From contig VANK01000003.1 of NCBI GenBank assembly GCA_008682415.1, forward strand, positions 558,001 through 622,000: 64,000 nt of DNA, in the 5' to 3' direction. This stretch comes from Acidobacteria bacterium AB60. GTDB taxonomy: Bacteria; Acidobacteriota; Terriglobia; Terriglobales; Acidobacteriaceae. Shown piece by piece: positions 1 through 13,145 of this stretch. Every line of letters begins with the position of its first letter. Positions within the stretch are counted from its first letter, which is position 1. The notes beneath the pieces are model-generated. The model was not told the origin of the DNA. It worked only from the letters and a program-made list of their open reading frames with translations, and did no database searches. Both the position numbers and the translations under genes were made by a program.

Positions 1-268
1 GAACTCGGGAAAGTTGTTGGTGGCGTGCAGGCGGCGGACCGCAGCTTCCCAGCGGCCGTTGTAGGCAAGGTCGTTCCAGTCGGGGATCAGGTTGTTGACC
101 GGGCAACCGGTGTGGCAGAAGGGAACGCCGCAGTCCATGCAGCGCGCGCCCTGCTGGCGCTGCTTTTCCTCAGGGAAGGGCTCGTAGATCTCGAACCAAT
201 CCTTGATGCGTTCCTCCGGTTTGCGGCGTGTGGGCTGCTCGCGCTCAATCTCAAGAAAGCCGGTAACT

Positions 269-276
<8 letters not shown>
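1..276 (-). CDS. gltD: Glutamate synthase small subunit, N-terminal part (cut by window edge)
   Basis: Only the first 92 codons are present; the gene runs off the left edge. The protein begins [15 protein letters not shown] and carries the cysteine-rich motif of the ferredoxin-like N-terminal domain ([17 protein letters not shown]), which in the GltD family binds 4Fe-4S clusters and passes electrons from NADPH to GltB. The ATG lies inside the last codons of gltB (ATGGGTAA overlap of 8 bases), so the two subunits are translationally coupled, as expected for the heterodimeric enzyme that makes two glutamates from glutamine and 2-oxoglutarate. The FAD and NADPH domains are outside the window. 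Confidence 0.93.
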
Positions 277-4855
<4,579 letters not shown>

Positions 4856-5268
4856 AGGCTGATCCTTTGCAACTGATAAGAACGGCTTGTCTTACGCGTT
4901 TCAGGAGAAAGTGCCCCGTCTCCACGGTGAAGCCCTGGCGCTGAGGACGCGAGTGTGTCCTCGATTTCCCTGGAGAGGCTGCCGCTCCCACGATCGCATC
5001 ACGCGGGAATCGAGCCTTTGGGTTACAGCAAATTCCTGAAAGCAAACACTTCCGGCCGTTGCGTTGATTGAGCAGAGCCGGGCCTCGCGCGGTGTCCGCC
5101 GAGGCAATCAAACGTGCCAGCCGGCTGCGGGTTTGCAACCGGCCCAAGGTGGTGCGGAACTCTTTAATATATCCGAAATAATCGTCAAGACAAACTTCAA
5201 AAGTGAGGCGCGCCGGTTCGCGCGAGATAAGCGCCCGATTCACGTCCACAAGGCCCCTTAGAGGGTGC
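4856..5268. other. Intergenic region holding the gltB leader
   Basis: About 410 bases between the divergent pair gltB start and pckG stop. No convincing gene. On the minus strand it would form a leader of roughly 300 nt from the candidate start site near 5158 to the gltB ATG. Visible structure: a 6-bp perfect hairpin at 4943-4962 (GAGGAC arms, 8-nt loop) and a GCCGG/CCGGC inverted pair around 5120-5143. I compared it by eye with glycine and TPP riboswitch cores and found no convincing match, so any regulatory RNA role is open. Confidence 0.4.
5166..5193 (-). promoter_or_regulatory. Candidate sigma70-type promoter for gltBD
   Basis: Read on the minus strand: -35 TTGTCT (5188-5193), 16-bp spacer, -10 TATATT (5166-5171). 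It is the only clearly AT-rich patch in this GC-rich gap and points at gltB. Assignment is from consensus alone. Confidence 0.45.
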
Positions 5269-7110
5269 TTACAGGCGGCAAATCAGCAATTCGCGCTCGT
5301 AAATCATCTCCGGGGGGAGATGGTCGTGGAGGTCGATGAACAAACCTTCATGCCCGATGACCTCCTGCCGCCACGCGGCGCGGTCCACCTCCATCAACTC
5401 GTCGAAGGTCTCGCGGGGAAAATCGAGGCCCGACCAGTCGATGTCCTCATAGCGAGGGACCCAGCCGATGGGCGTTTCGCGCCCGTGGGTCTGCCCCTGG
5501 ACGCGCTCAACGATCCATCGCAGCACACGCATGTTGTCGCTGAAGCCCGGCCACAGAAACTTGCCTTCGCTATTCCTGCGGAACCAGTTCACATGGAAGA
5601 TGCGTGGCGTGCGGTCCAAACCCCGTTGCATCTTGAGCCAATGCCGGAAGTAGTCGCCCATGTGATAGCCGCAGAAGGGAAGCATGGCCATGGGGTCGCG
5701 ACGCACCTTGCCCACCGCGCCGGTCGCGGCGGCGGTGGTCTCCGAGCCCATGGTAGCCCCGGTGTATACCCCGCTGCTCCAATTGAAGGATTGATAAACC
5801 AGCGGCAGCGTGTGGGAACGCCGCCCTCCAAAGATGATGGCCTCGATGGGCACGCCCTCCGGCGACTCCCATGCGGGATCCATGCTTGGACACTGCGCAG
5901 CCGGCGCGGTGAAGCGCCCATTCGGATGCGCCGCGGTTCGCCCGGTCTCGCGCCCGATCTGCGGAGTCCAGCGCTCGCCGCGCCAGTCCTCGCATTCCGC
6001 CGGTGGCGTGTCGGTCATGCCTTCCCACCACACGCCGCCTTCGGGCGTGAGCGCCACGTTGGTGAAGATGGTGTTCTTCGAAAGGGCCGCCATAGCCATC
6101 GGATTGGTCTTCGCGCTGGTCCCCGGGGCCACGCCAAAGAAGCCTGCTTCCGGATTAATGGCGCGCAGGTTTCCCTGGGCATCCGGCCGGAGCCAGGCGA
6201 TGTCATCGCCCACGGTCCACACCTTCCAGCCCTTCATCGCCTTGGGTGGAATCAACATGGCGAAGTTGGTTTTGCCACACGCCGAGGGGAATGCCGCTGC
6301 CACGTAGGTCTTATTTCCGGCTGGGTTCTCCACGCCGAGAATCAGCATGTGCTCAGCCATCCATCCCTCGTCGCGGGCGATGTTGGAGGCAATGCGCAAC
6401 GCAAAGCATTTCTTGCTGAGCAGGGCGTTGCCCCCATATCCCGAACCAAACGACCAGATCTCGCGCGTCTCCGGGAAGTGAACGATGTACTTGACGTCAT
6501 TGCATGGCCAGGGCACATCCTGTTGATCGGGCTTGAGGGGCATGCCAACGGAGTGCACGCAGGGCACCACGCGCCTCTCGTCTTTATCGATCTCCGCGAA
6601 GACCTCGGCGCCGATGCGCGCCATGATGCGCATGTTCACCACGACATACGGAGAATCCGTAAGCTGCACGCCGATTCCTGACATGGGCGAGCCGATCGGA
6701 CCCATGCTGAACGGCAGCACGTACATGGTCCGGCCCTTCATGCAGCCCTTGAACAGTTGCTTCAGGCGCCGGCGCATCACAAAAGGGTCCTCCCAGTTAT
6801 TCGTGGGTCCTGCCGCATCTTTGGAAAGCGAGCAGATGAAGGTCCGGTCCTCCACGCGGGCCACGTCGGTAGGCGCCGAGCGGGCGTAGAAACATCCCGG
6901 CCAGAGCTTGGCATTGAGCCGGGTGAAAGTTCCCGCCGTCACCAGACGCTCGCATAGGAAGTCGTATTCGGCCTGCGATCCGTCGACCCAGTGAATCGAG
7001 TCGGGACGGCAGAGTTCAGCGATCTTTTCGACCCAGCGGATCAGGTGCTTGTTCTTGGTCAGGACTTTGCTGCCCGGAGCATGCTCAACCACAGGGACAT
7101 TTGCTTTCAT
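5269..7110 (-). CDS. pckG: Phosphoenolpyruvate carboxykinase (GTP)
   Basis: 613 residues, the normal length of the GTP-dependent enzyme, which converts oxaloacetate and GTP to PEP, GDP and CO2 in gluconeogenesis. The kinase-1 P-loop has the GTP-family form [11 protein letters not shown] with the family-specific Cys278 and Lys280. [11 protein letters not shown] and FFGVAPGTS downstream match the metal and nucleotide sites, and [19 protein letters not shown] is the conserved C-terminal region. The start is supported by a GGGGAGGAG sequence about 12 bases upstream of the ATG. It is followed after about 400 bases by gltBD on the same strand, probably as a separate transcript since gltB has its own candidate promoter. 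Confidence 0.97.
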   Translation of the reverse strand: MKANVPVVEHAPGSKVLTKNKHLIRWVEKIAELCRPDSIHWVDGSQAEYDFLCERLVTAGTFTRLNAKLWPGCFYARSAPTDVARVEDRTFICSLSKDAAGPTNNWEDPFVMRRRLKQLFKGCMKGRTMYVLPFSMGPIGSPMSGIGVQLTDSPYVVVNMRIMARIGAEVFAEIDKDERRVVPCVHSVGMPLKPDQQDVPWPCNDVKYIVHFPETREIWSFGSGYGGNALLSKKCFALRIASNIARDEGWMAEHMLILGVENPAGNKTYVAAAFPSACGKTNFAMLIPPKAMKGWKVWTVGDDIAWLRPDAQGNLRAINPEAGFFGVAPGTSAKTNPMAMAALSKNTIFTNVALTPEGGVWWEGMTDTPPAECEDWRGERWTPQIGRETGRTAAHPNGRFTAPAAQCPSMDPAWESPEGVPIEAIIFGGRRSHTLPLVYQSFNWSSGVYTGATMGSETTAAATGAVGKVRRDPMAMLPFCGYHMGDYFRHWLKMQRGLDRTPRIFHVNWFRRNSEGKFLWPGFSDNMRVLRWIVERVQGQTHGRETPIGWVPRYEDIDWSGLDFPRETFDELMEVDRAAWRQEVIGHEGLFIDLHDHLPPEMIYERELLICRL

Positions 7111-7366
7111 AAACCGCCGGAACTCCTCCCCAGCGATTTTACGCGCCGCCGAGGATGATCGGATGTGAGGACAGTCACGGATTTAGGAGCCGGATTGTGC
7201 CCCGCCACAGGCGGGATGTGCGGCTGCGTCGCGGGTTCTCATTGCCCCTGGGCCAAATCGCTTCAGCGCTCTGCGCCGCCTCTCCTGTTCGACCCGCTGA
7301 CCAAGAGTCAACCGTCGAAGCCTCGGCCTGCATCTCACGTCAACAGAGGTCTTGGGAGTTCTTTGT

Positions 7367-8395
7367 ATGCCCGACCGTACAGGGAAGCCGGCTCGCAATG
7401 TTCTCGTACCCGGGGGTATGGGGTTCTTCGGAGCCCATCTCGCCGCTCGGTTCCTGGCCACCTCCGATGCCCAGGTGACCGTGGTCGACGACCTGATCGA
7501 TCCCGGAGCGTTGCGGAACATTGAATGGTTGAAATCGCAGGCTGCGCCAGGGCGCTTGTCGCTGGTGCGCGGCGCCTCTCGTAGCATGCTGCGCCTGGCC
7601 GATGCCGCGTCGCAGGCCGATGAGATCTACTTCCTCGCTGGTCCCGGCTCAGGCTCCCATCGCTCCCTCGATGCGGTGTCCCTCGTGCTGGAAGCTGCGC
7701 GACGCTCCGGACGAACCCCCGCGCTGATCTGCGCGTCGGCTTGCGGAAGCATAGGAGACCCTCAGTCGGCCTCCTGGTACCCCGAGGGCAACTTGGCACA
7801 CTTCGCCCAGACAGAGCGCCTCGTGCACGATTTTGCTGGCCTGCATCATCTTCCCGCCGTCACGCTGGAGATGGACACCGTCACCGGACCGCGCCGGTTC
7901 GATGAGTCGTCGGACTGGGTCGCGCGCCTGGAGTACTCCATCCTCGGCGGTAGGCGCTGCCGGGTCGTGGCCGATGCCTCCGAACCCCACGACGTGCTGC
8001 ACGTCTCCGACGCGGTGCAGGCCCTCCTCGCCGCGCGCGCATATCTCGGGAAGACTGCCGGGAAGCGGTATCGCGTTCACGGCGGCGCCGCACACGTCAT
8101 CACCGTTGGCGACATGGTTCAACTCATCGAGCGCGTCTGCCATCGTCATGCAAAGCTCGATACTCCCTGGAGAAAGGGTGGACGAGCTCTTCCGTCCGCT
8201 ATCGATGATCCCCAGTTTTCTGTCGATACCGCGTGGATGCCTCGGCGCAGCCTGGAGGAAACCGTACGTGAGATCGCGGCGTTCTGGCATGTCCACCGGG
8301 ATGCTGTTGCGGCTTCGCAGCCACTGCCCGCAACCTCCAGGGTGCGTCTGAACGAAACGCGTCGCGCGGCAGACGTTCCGGTAAAGGCTGCCTGA
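7367..8395 (+). CDS. NAD-dependent epimerase/dehydratase-like protein with a degenerate active site
   Basis: 342 residues of the extended SDR fold, closest in pattern to UDP-glucuronate decarboxylase-type proteins. The dinucleotide motif is intact (VPGGMGFFGAHLAARFL near residues 14-30), followed by VVDDL where the acidic residue would contact the NAD ribose. The catalytic YxxxK is not there: at the equivalent place the protein reads HFAQT (His145, Thr149). A Ser remains in CASACGSIGD. ATG 7367 is preferred over the TTG at 7352 because GGGAG sits 8 bases upstream. It is monocistronic, divergent from pckG and ends at a strong bidirectional terminator. It may bind a nucleotide sugar without turning it over, or use different residues; substrate unknown. 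Confidence 0.82.
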   Translation: MPDRTGKPARNVLVPGGMGFFGAHLAARFLATSDAQVTVVDDLIDPGALRNIEWLKSQAAPGRLSLVRGASRSMLRLADAASQADEIYFLAGPGSGSHRSLDAVSLVLEAARRSGRTPALICASACGSIGDPQSASWYPEGNLAHFAQTERLVHDFAGLHHLPAVTLEMDTVTGPRRFDESSDWVARLEYSILGGRRCRVVADASEPHDVLHVSDAVQALLAARAYLGKTAGKRYRVHGGAAHVITVGDMVQLIERVCHRHAKLDTPWRKGGRALPSAIDDPQFSVDTAWMPRRSLEETVREIAAFWHVHRDAVAASQPLPATSRVRLNETRRAADVPVKAA

Positions 8396-8410
8396 CCGCC
8401 TCTCCCAAAA

Positions 8411-8453
8411 CAAAAACCCTCCCGGCAAACTCTGTGGCCGGGAGGGTTTTTTA
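8411..8453. terminator. Bidirectional intrinsic terminator
   Basis: Perfect 11-bp stem ACCCTCCCGGC/GCCGGGAGGGT (8416-8426 with 8437-8447), flanked by an A-run on the left and a T-run on the right, so it can work on both strands. It separates the convergent epimerase-like gene and the zinc dehydrogenase. Confidence 0.92.
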
Positions 8454-8499
8454 ATTTGCGGCTGCGGCTGCCGAGGCTCTCAGCATCGGCAGCCCAGTC

Positions 8500-9690
8500 T
8501 CAAGCGACTTTTGTCGCCCACGGGTCAATGACGATCTTGGTGACGCGCTCCTTCTTGTCGCGCCAAACCTTGTACATCTCCGGAGCCTGGTCGAGCGTGA
8601 TCCGATGCGAGATGAGCGTCGAGGGGTCGATCTGCCCCTTCTCGATTCTCTCCAGCAGTGGCTTCATGTAGCGGTGCATGTGGGTCTGGCCCATCTTCAT
8701 GTTGATGCCCTTGCCGAAGGCGGCTCCGAATGGCACTTTGTCCAGCATGCCCCCGTAGACGCCAGGGATCGAGAGCGTGCCGCCCTTGCGCACGGCTTGG
8801 ATGGCCTGCCGCAGAACACCGGGTCGATCCGTCTCCATGAACAGCGCGGTCTTGATCTTGTCGTAGACGCCCTGCAGATCGTTGAAGTGCGACTCCAACC
8901 CGACGCAGTCGATCGCGCCGTCGGGACCGATGCCCCCGGTCAGATCCTTGATCGCGGTGAGAACGCTGACGTCGGGCTGGGTGTAGTCGATCGTCACCGC
9001 CCCGATGCCGCGCGCAAAGGCCAGTCTCTCCGGAAAGCGGTCGATGGCAATGACGCGCCCCGCCCCGAGCAGGAATGCGCTGGCGATGGCAAACAGCCCC
9101 ACCGGCCCGCAGCCCCACACCGCCACCGTATCGCCTTCCTTGATATCGGCGTTTTCCGCGGCCATGTATCCGGTGGGAAAAATGTCCGAGAGAAACAACA
9201 CCTTCTCGTCCGGCAGGTCGCTCTCGATCTTGAGCGGCCCCACATTCGCGAAGGGAACGCGCACATATTGTGCCTGTCCGCCCGCGTAGCCGCCCATCAT
9301 GTGCGAATACCCGAAGAGACCCGAACCCGAGTAGCCGTACATCGTCTCCATCAGGTGGGCATTGGGGTTGGTGTTATCGCATGCTGACCACAACTGCTTC
9401 TGGCAAAACAGGCAATTGCCGCAGGCGATGGTGAAGGGGACCACGACGCGGTCTCCGCGCTTCAGGTTCTTCACTTCAGGGCCGGTCTCCTCCACGATTC
9501 CCATGAACTCGTGCCCCAGTATGTCACCCGACTCCATCGTGGGAATGAATCCATCGAACAGATGCAGGTCGGATCCGCAGATCGCGGTACGGGTAATTTG
9601 CAGAATTGCGTCGTGCGGATTGAGGATCTTCGGATCGGGAACCTGGAGTGTCTCCAGCTTATTCTTGCCCATCCAACAAACTGCCTTCAT
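8500..9690 (-). CDS. Zinc-dependent alcohol/formaldehyde-type dehydrogenase
   Basis: 396-residue medium-chain dehydrogenase. Catalytic zinc region [12 protein letters not shown] and the cysteine-rich loop [16 protein letters not shown] (structural zinc) are present, as is the NAD motif [15 protein letters not shown]. The [12 protein letters not shown] and KEGDT segments fit the glutathione-independent formaldehyde dehydrogenase/threonine dehydrogenase branch; the true substrate cannot be read from sequence. The start MKAVCWMGK (9690) is preferred over a 22-codon upstream extension because family members begin there and GGAG lies upstream. It is the last gene of a three-gene minus-strand operon after the SDR and SRPBCC genes. 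Confidence 0.92.
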   Translation of the reverse strand: MKAVCWMGKNKLETLQVPDPKILNPHDAILQITRTAICGSDLHLFDGFIPTMESGDILGHEFMGIVEETGPEVKNLKRGDRVVVPFTIACGNCLFCQKQLWSACDNTNPNAHLMETMYGYSGSGLFGYSHMMGGYAGGQAQYVRVPFANVGPLKIESDLPDEKVLFLSDIFPTGYMAAENADIKEGDTVAVWGCGPVGLFAIASAFLLGAGRVIAIDRFPERLAFARGIGAVTIDYTQPDVSVLTAIKDLTGGIGPDGAIDCVGLESHFNDLQGVYDKIKTALFMETDRPGVLRQAIQAVRKGGTLSIPGVYGGMLDKVPFGAAFGKGINMKMGQTHMHRYMKPLLERIEKGQIDPSTLISHRITLDQAPEMYKVWRDKKERVTKIVIDPWATKVA

Positions 9691-9771
9691 TTGAGGTGAC
9701 TCCTTATCCGGTGGTGCGTGGCCCGGAAACGCGGCCGCCAAACAGGGCGGCCGCATTGGGCCTTTGATCGC

Positions 9772-10422
9772 TTAGCTTGCCCGTTGCAGATCGCCGCGGG
9801 GCGTGGGCACGTGTTCTCCGTACAGCGAGGCCTTGAGCTTGCCGCTGACACCGCGGGGGCCATGGGACTGTCCCTGGATCGTCGGAATTTCGCCGGTCTC
9901 CACGAGCGCCTTGAAATGCCGCAGATTCTCAATGACCGCTTGCTTGGGGTTCCGTGACAGCACGGTTGCGGTCGCTGAGCTCACACGTCCAAAGCCAAAC
10001 TCCTGCAGGATAGTGACAATCGTTCCCCGTCCCCCGGCTGCCGTGTCGAAGATGACCTCCCCGGCGTTCTGAGGCGATCCTCCGGTGCTCCGCCACGCGA
10101 TGCGCTTACCCGGCTCGTCCTTCAGGATCTCTGAGTCCCACTCCATCGTCTTGCCATTCACTTCCATGACCCAGTGCGAGGTGTTCGGTCCCGTGACGCG
10201 CACCTCCTTCATCAACTCCTGCCACCGCGGAACATTGGGGAGGTCGCGCCAAAGCCGGTAGCACTCTTCCGGAGTGGACTGAATCAGGGTGCTGGTGCGC
10301 ACCCAGGTTTGCCCATCACCGTCCGCGGGTGGAGGCAGGTAGCGACCGTCTTCGATGATGGCCGCGCTCGCAATGCGCGGCAGCGGCTCCAGGCGGGGAG
10401 CCTCTTTCAAAGTATTTGCCAT
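9772..10422 (-). CDS. SRPBCC-family (cyclase/dehydrase-like) protein
   Basis: 216 residues. The central part (about 40-170) has the SRPBCC signature: STLIQSTPEECYRLWRDLPNVPRWQ at the first strand and helices, then NGKTMEWDSEILKDEPGKRIAWRS, the usual pattern of polyketide cyclase/coenzyme Q-binding type proteins. An approximately 35-residue N-terminal tail and a charged C-terminal tail (GLENLRHFKALVETGEIPT-like segment) flank it, as in many stress-associated relatives. No catalytic residues can be assigned; these folds bind hydrophobic ligands. It lies 37 bases after the SDR stop and 81 bases before the dehydrogenase start, so co-transcription is likely. Confidence 0.85.
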   Translation of the reverse strand: MANTLKEAPRLEPLPRIASAAIIEDGRYLPPPADGDGQTWVRTSTLIQSTPEECYRLWRDLPNVPRWQELMKEVRVTGPNTSHWVMEVNGKTMEWDSEILKDEPGKRIAWRSTGGSPQNAGEVIFDTAAGGRGTIVTILQEFGFGRVSSATATVLSRNPKQAVIENLRHFKALVETGEIPTIQGQSHGPRGVSGKLKASLYGEHVPTPRGDLQRAS

Positions 10423-10459
10423 TCTCCATCTCCAATCTCTTGGGTTTTGTTCCGTCGCC

Positions 10460-11245
10460 TTACTTGTCCTCGCCTACCGGACGCGCCTGCTTCTCGTGCA
10501 TGGAAGCCTTTGCCTCGCCGGGAATCGCGTTCGCCAGCTTTCCTTCAATCTTCGTCTTCAATGACGCCGCGTAAATGTGGTCTTTGCCGTCGAAGAGCGC
10601 GTCAATGCCCTGGCGCGCAACGTCCTCCGGCTTGCTCTCGGACTTGCCCTCGCTCCCGACCTTGGTGTTGTCCATCTCGGCGCGATGGAAGAAGTCCGTG
10701 TCCGTCGGCCCGGGCTGCAGAGCGGTCACGCTCACGCCCGTGTCTTTCAGCTCGTACCGCAGGCTGTGGGCGAAGGAGAGCACGAAAGCCTTGGTGGCCG
10801 CGTAGACGGCTTCCCGAGGCGCGACCATCTCTCCCGCAATCGACGAGGTAAACAGGATCCTGCCTTCCCCGCGGGCCGTCATCTGCCGCACCACATACTT
10901 CGCCAGGTGAATCGTGCTGGTGCAGTTCAGGTTCACCATGTTCAGTTCTTTGTCCAGATCCGTTTCCTGGAATAGCCCGCCCAATCCCACGCCGGCATTA
11001 ATGCAGGCGACGTCCACCGGCTGGCCGAGCTGCTCCACCTGTTGCCAGAGCTCTTCAACTCCGTTCGGAGTTGCCAGATCCACGCTGGCCTCTGTCACCG
11101 TCCTGCCGAAAGCTCGTAGATTCTGTCCTGCCTGGGTCAGCCTCTCGCCCGCGGAGGCAATCACCAGGTCGTAGCCGCGCCGCGCCAGCTCCGCCGCCAA
11201 TTCATATCCAATCCCGCTCGATGCTCCGGTCACCACTGCAAGCAT
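10460..11245 (-). CDS. Short-chain dehydrogenase/reductase
   Basis: 261-residue classical SDR. TGASSGIGYELA is the cofactor motif, INAGVG the NAG motif, FTSSIAGEM carries the catalytic Ser and YAATK the catalytic Tyr and Lys. The start at ATG 11245 (MLAVVTGAS) has GAGGAG just upstream and fits SDR N-termini; the 6-codon extension does not. It leads the operon SDR, SRPBCC, zinc dehydrogenase. The C-terminus (KTKIEGKLANAIPGEAKASM) resembles SDRs annotated as broad-specificity reductases. Substrate unknown; a role in detoxifying carbonyl compounds with its neighbours is inference. Confidence 0.92.
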   Translation of the reverse strand: MLAVVTGASSGIGYELAAELARRGYDLVIASAGERLTQAGQNLRAFGRTVTEASVDLATPNGVEELWQQVEQLGQPVDVACINAGVGLGGLFQETDLDKELNMVNLNCTSTIHLAKYVVRQMTARGEGRILFTSSIAGEMVAPREAVYAATKAFVLSFAHSLRYELKDTGVSVTALQPGPTDTDFFHRAEMDNTKVGSEGKSESKPEDVARQGIDALFDGKDHIYAASLKTKIEGKLANAIPGEAKASMHEKQARPVGEDK

Positions 11246-11352
11246 GCTTCTCTCCTCAAACATCCCGTTTCCACGTTCTCCCGCTGTGATGCACCTTTAT
11301 AAAAAAGGGACGTCTTCCAATCAGCCATCCGGAGCAGGGAGGCGCGTAGAGG

Positions 11353-12339
11353 TTGCGCAATACCCCTGCCGTTGATTCCCAAGGCACTTGGCCGCATCCA
11401 ACCCTGCAGATGGCCCCCCTTGGCGACACTCGCATCGGCATCTCGGGTTGGAGGTACAAGGGATGGCGGGGCAGCTTCTACCCGCCCCGTCTGCCGCAGC
11501 GCTCCGAACTCAAGTTCGCCGCGGAACATTTCAACACCATTGAGCTCAATGGCTCCTTTTACTCGCTCCAAAGGCCCTCTCTCTTTGAGAGCTGGTACAA
11601 CGAGACTCCTAAGGACTTCGTCTTCGCAGTCAAGGGCTCCCGCTACCTCACGCACATGCTCAAGTTGCGCAACATCGAGGCCCCTCTGGCCAACTTCTTT
11701 GCCCAGGGCGTGCTCCGCCTGGGCGAAAAGCTCGGACCAATCCTCTGGCAATTCCCGCCCCAGACCCGCTTCGACTCAGAGCGCCTGGAATCCTTCTTTA
11801 CCCTTTTGCCACGCACCCACAAACAGGCCGCGGAACTCGGCCGCCTCCACGATCAGCGGCTGAACAACCGTACCTGGCTCGAAGTAGCCACGGATCGCCC
11901 CCTGCGACATGCCATCGAGATCCGCCACGAGAGCTTCGCCTGCGAGCAGTTCATTGCCCTGCTGCGCAAGCACAAGATCGCGCTGGTGGTCGCGGACACG
12001 GTAGAGTGGCCTCTGCTCCTGGATGTCACCGCGGATTTTGTTTATTGCCGCCTGCACGGAAGCGAACAACTCTACACAAGCGGTTACGAGGCCGATGCCA
12101 TCGATGTTTGGGCGCGCCGCGTCTTTAGTTGGGCCCGGTGCCAGCAGGTGACGGACGGACGCCTGGCGAGCACCCGCAACGCGCCTCGCCGCAGCTCCCG
12201 GGATGTTTACGTCTACTTCGATAATGATGCCAAGGTGCGCGCACCGTTCGACGCCTTGGCGCTCCGCAAGGCCGTGGAGTCCCTCTCTGTGAAACCGGTT
12301 TGTGAGGAGACTCAGCGGCGACCGGCGCTCCGCATCTAA
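11353..12339 (+). CDS. DUF72-family protein
   Basis: DUF72 protein with the family hallmarks RIGISGWRYKGWRGSFYP, FNTIELNGSFYSLQRP, FAVKGSRYLTHM, GPILWQFPP, AIEIRHESF and YCRLHG, and the terminal DVYVYFDNDAK. DUF72 has a TIM-barrel fold with no settled function. The open frame starts with TTG at 11353 (GGGAGG 11 bases upstream); ATG 11410 would give MAPLGDTRIGIS, closer to usual family N-termini but without a ribosome site, so the start is uncertain (328 or 309 residues). It diverges from the SDR operon with about 100 bases between. Confidence 0.9.
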   Translation: MRNTPAVDSQGTWPHPTLQMAPLGDTRIGISGWRYKGWRGSFYPPRLPQRSELKFAAEHFNTIELNGSFYSLQRPSLFESWYNETPKDFVFAVKGSRYLTHMLKLRNIEAPLANFFAQGVLRLGEKLGPILWQFPPQTRFDSERLESFFTLLPRTHKQAAELGRLHDQRLNNRTWLEVATDRPLRHAIEIRHESFACEQFIALLRKHKIALVVADTVEWPLLLDVTADFVYCRLHGSEQLYTSGYEADAIDVWARRVFSWARCQQVTDGRLASTRNAPRRSSRDVYVYFDNDAKVRAPFDALALRKAVESLSVKPVCEETQRRPALRI

Positions 12340-12371
12340 CCAACTGCCGGTTGGCCAACTAAGGAGTGGAT

Positions 12372-13142
12372 ATGCGCGGCTTGAAGGGCAAGGTAGCGAT
12401 CATCACTGGCGCCGGCTCCGGGATTGGGCAGGGAATCGCGCGGCGCCTCGGTTGTGAGGGAGCAAAGGTCATCGTGGATTACGTCGGCACGCCCGAAGGC
12501 GCGCAGGAAACCGAGCGCGCCATCAAGGAAGCCGGCGGCGAAGGCGAGATCGTCCAGGCCGATGTGACCAAGATCGATGACGTGAACTGCCTGGTCAATA
12601 CCGCGTGGGACAAATTTGGCTCCGCCGACATCCTCGTGAACAACGCTGGAGTGGAGAAACGCTCCGACTTCTGGGATACCCCGGAAAAAGACTACGACAC
12701 CATCGTCTCCGTCAATCTGCGCGGACCGTTCTTCCTGACCCAGGCGTTCGTCCGCCGACTGCTCGACGCGAAGAAGCCCGGCCGCATCGTGAACATCAGC
12801 TCCGTGCATGAAGACATGGCCTTCCCTGGATTTGCCACCTATTGCGTCAGCAAGGGCGGCCTGCGCATGCTCATGCGCGATCTGGCCGTTGAACTCGGTC
12901 CGCTTGGCATCACCGTCAACAACGTGGCCCCCGGAGCCATTGTCACCCCCATCAACAAAACACTGCTTGAAGATAAGCCCAAGCTCAACGCGCTGCTCGC
13001 CAATATCCCCCTGGGCCGTCTCGGTACCGTCGACGATGTCGCCGGCCTCGTGGCCTTCCTCGCTTCCGACGATGCATCTTACATTTCGGGCTCCACGTTT
13101 GTGGTCGATGGCGGCCTGATGCGCAACTATCACGAACAATAA
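12372..13142 (+). CDS. SDR-family glucose 1-dehydrogenase
   Basis: 256-residue classical SDR: TGAGSGIGQGIA cofactor motif, NNAGVE, catalytic Ser in NISSVHE, catalytic YCVSK, and the C-terminal YISGSTFVVDGG. The VHEDMAFPGFATYCVSKGG stretch is typical of bacterial glucose 1-dehydrogenases, which oxidise beta-D-glucose to gluconolactone with NAD(P). ATG 12372 is chosen over GTG 12366 because AAGGAG sits 5 bases upstream. Only 3 bases separate its stop from the GH15 gene, so the pair is an operon: glucan or trehalose hydrolysis followed by glucose oxidation is a reasonable reading, but not proven. Confidence 0.93.
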   Translation: MRGLKGKVAIITGAGSGIGQGIARRLGCEGAKVIVDYVGTPEGAQETERAIKEAGGEGEIVQADVTKIDDVNCLVNTAWDKFGSADILVNNAGVEKRSDFWDTPEKDYDTIVSVNLRGPFFLTQAFVRRLLDAKKPGRIVNISSVHEDMAFPGFATYCVSKGGLRMLMRDLAVELGPLGITVNNVAPGAIVTPINKTLLEDKPKLNALLANIPLGRLGTVDDVAGLVAFLASDDASYISGSTFVVDGGLMRNYHEQ

Positions 13143-13145
13143 TCC

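Noticed and set aside
4861..5040. Glycine or TPP riboswitch in the gltB leader
   Set aside because: Some words (GGGGCA, TCTCCTGAAA) recall the glycine aptamer, but the conserved core and paired regions do not line up.
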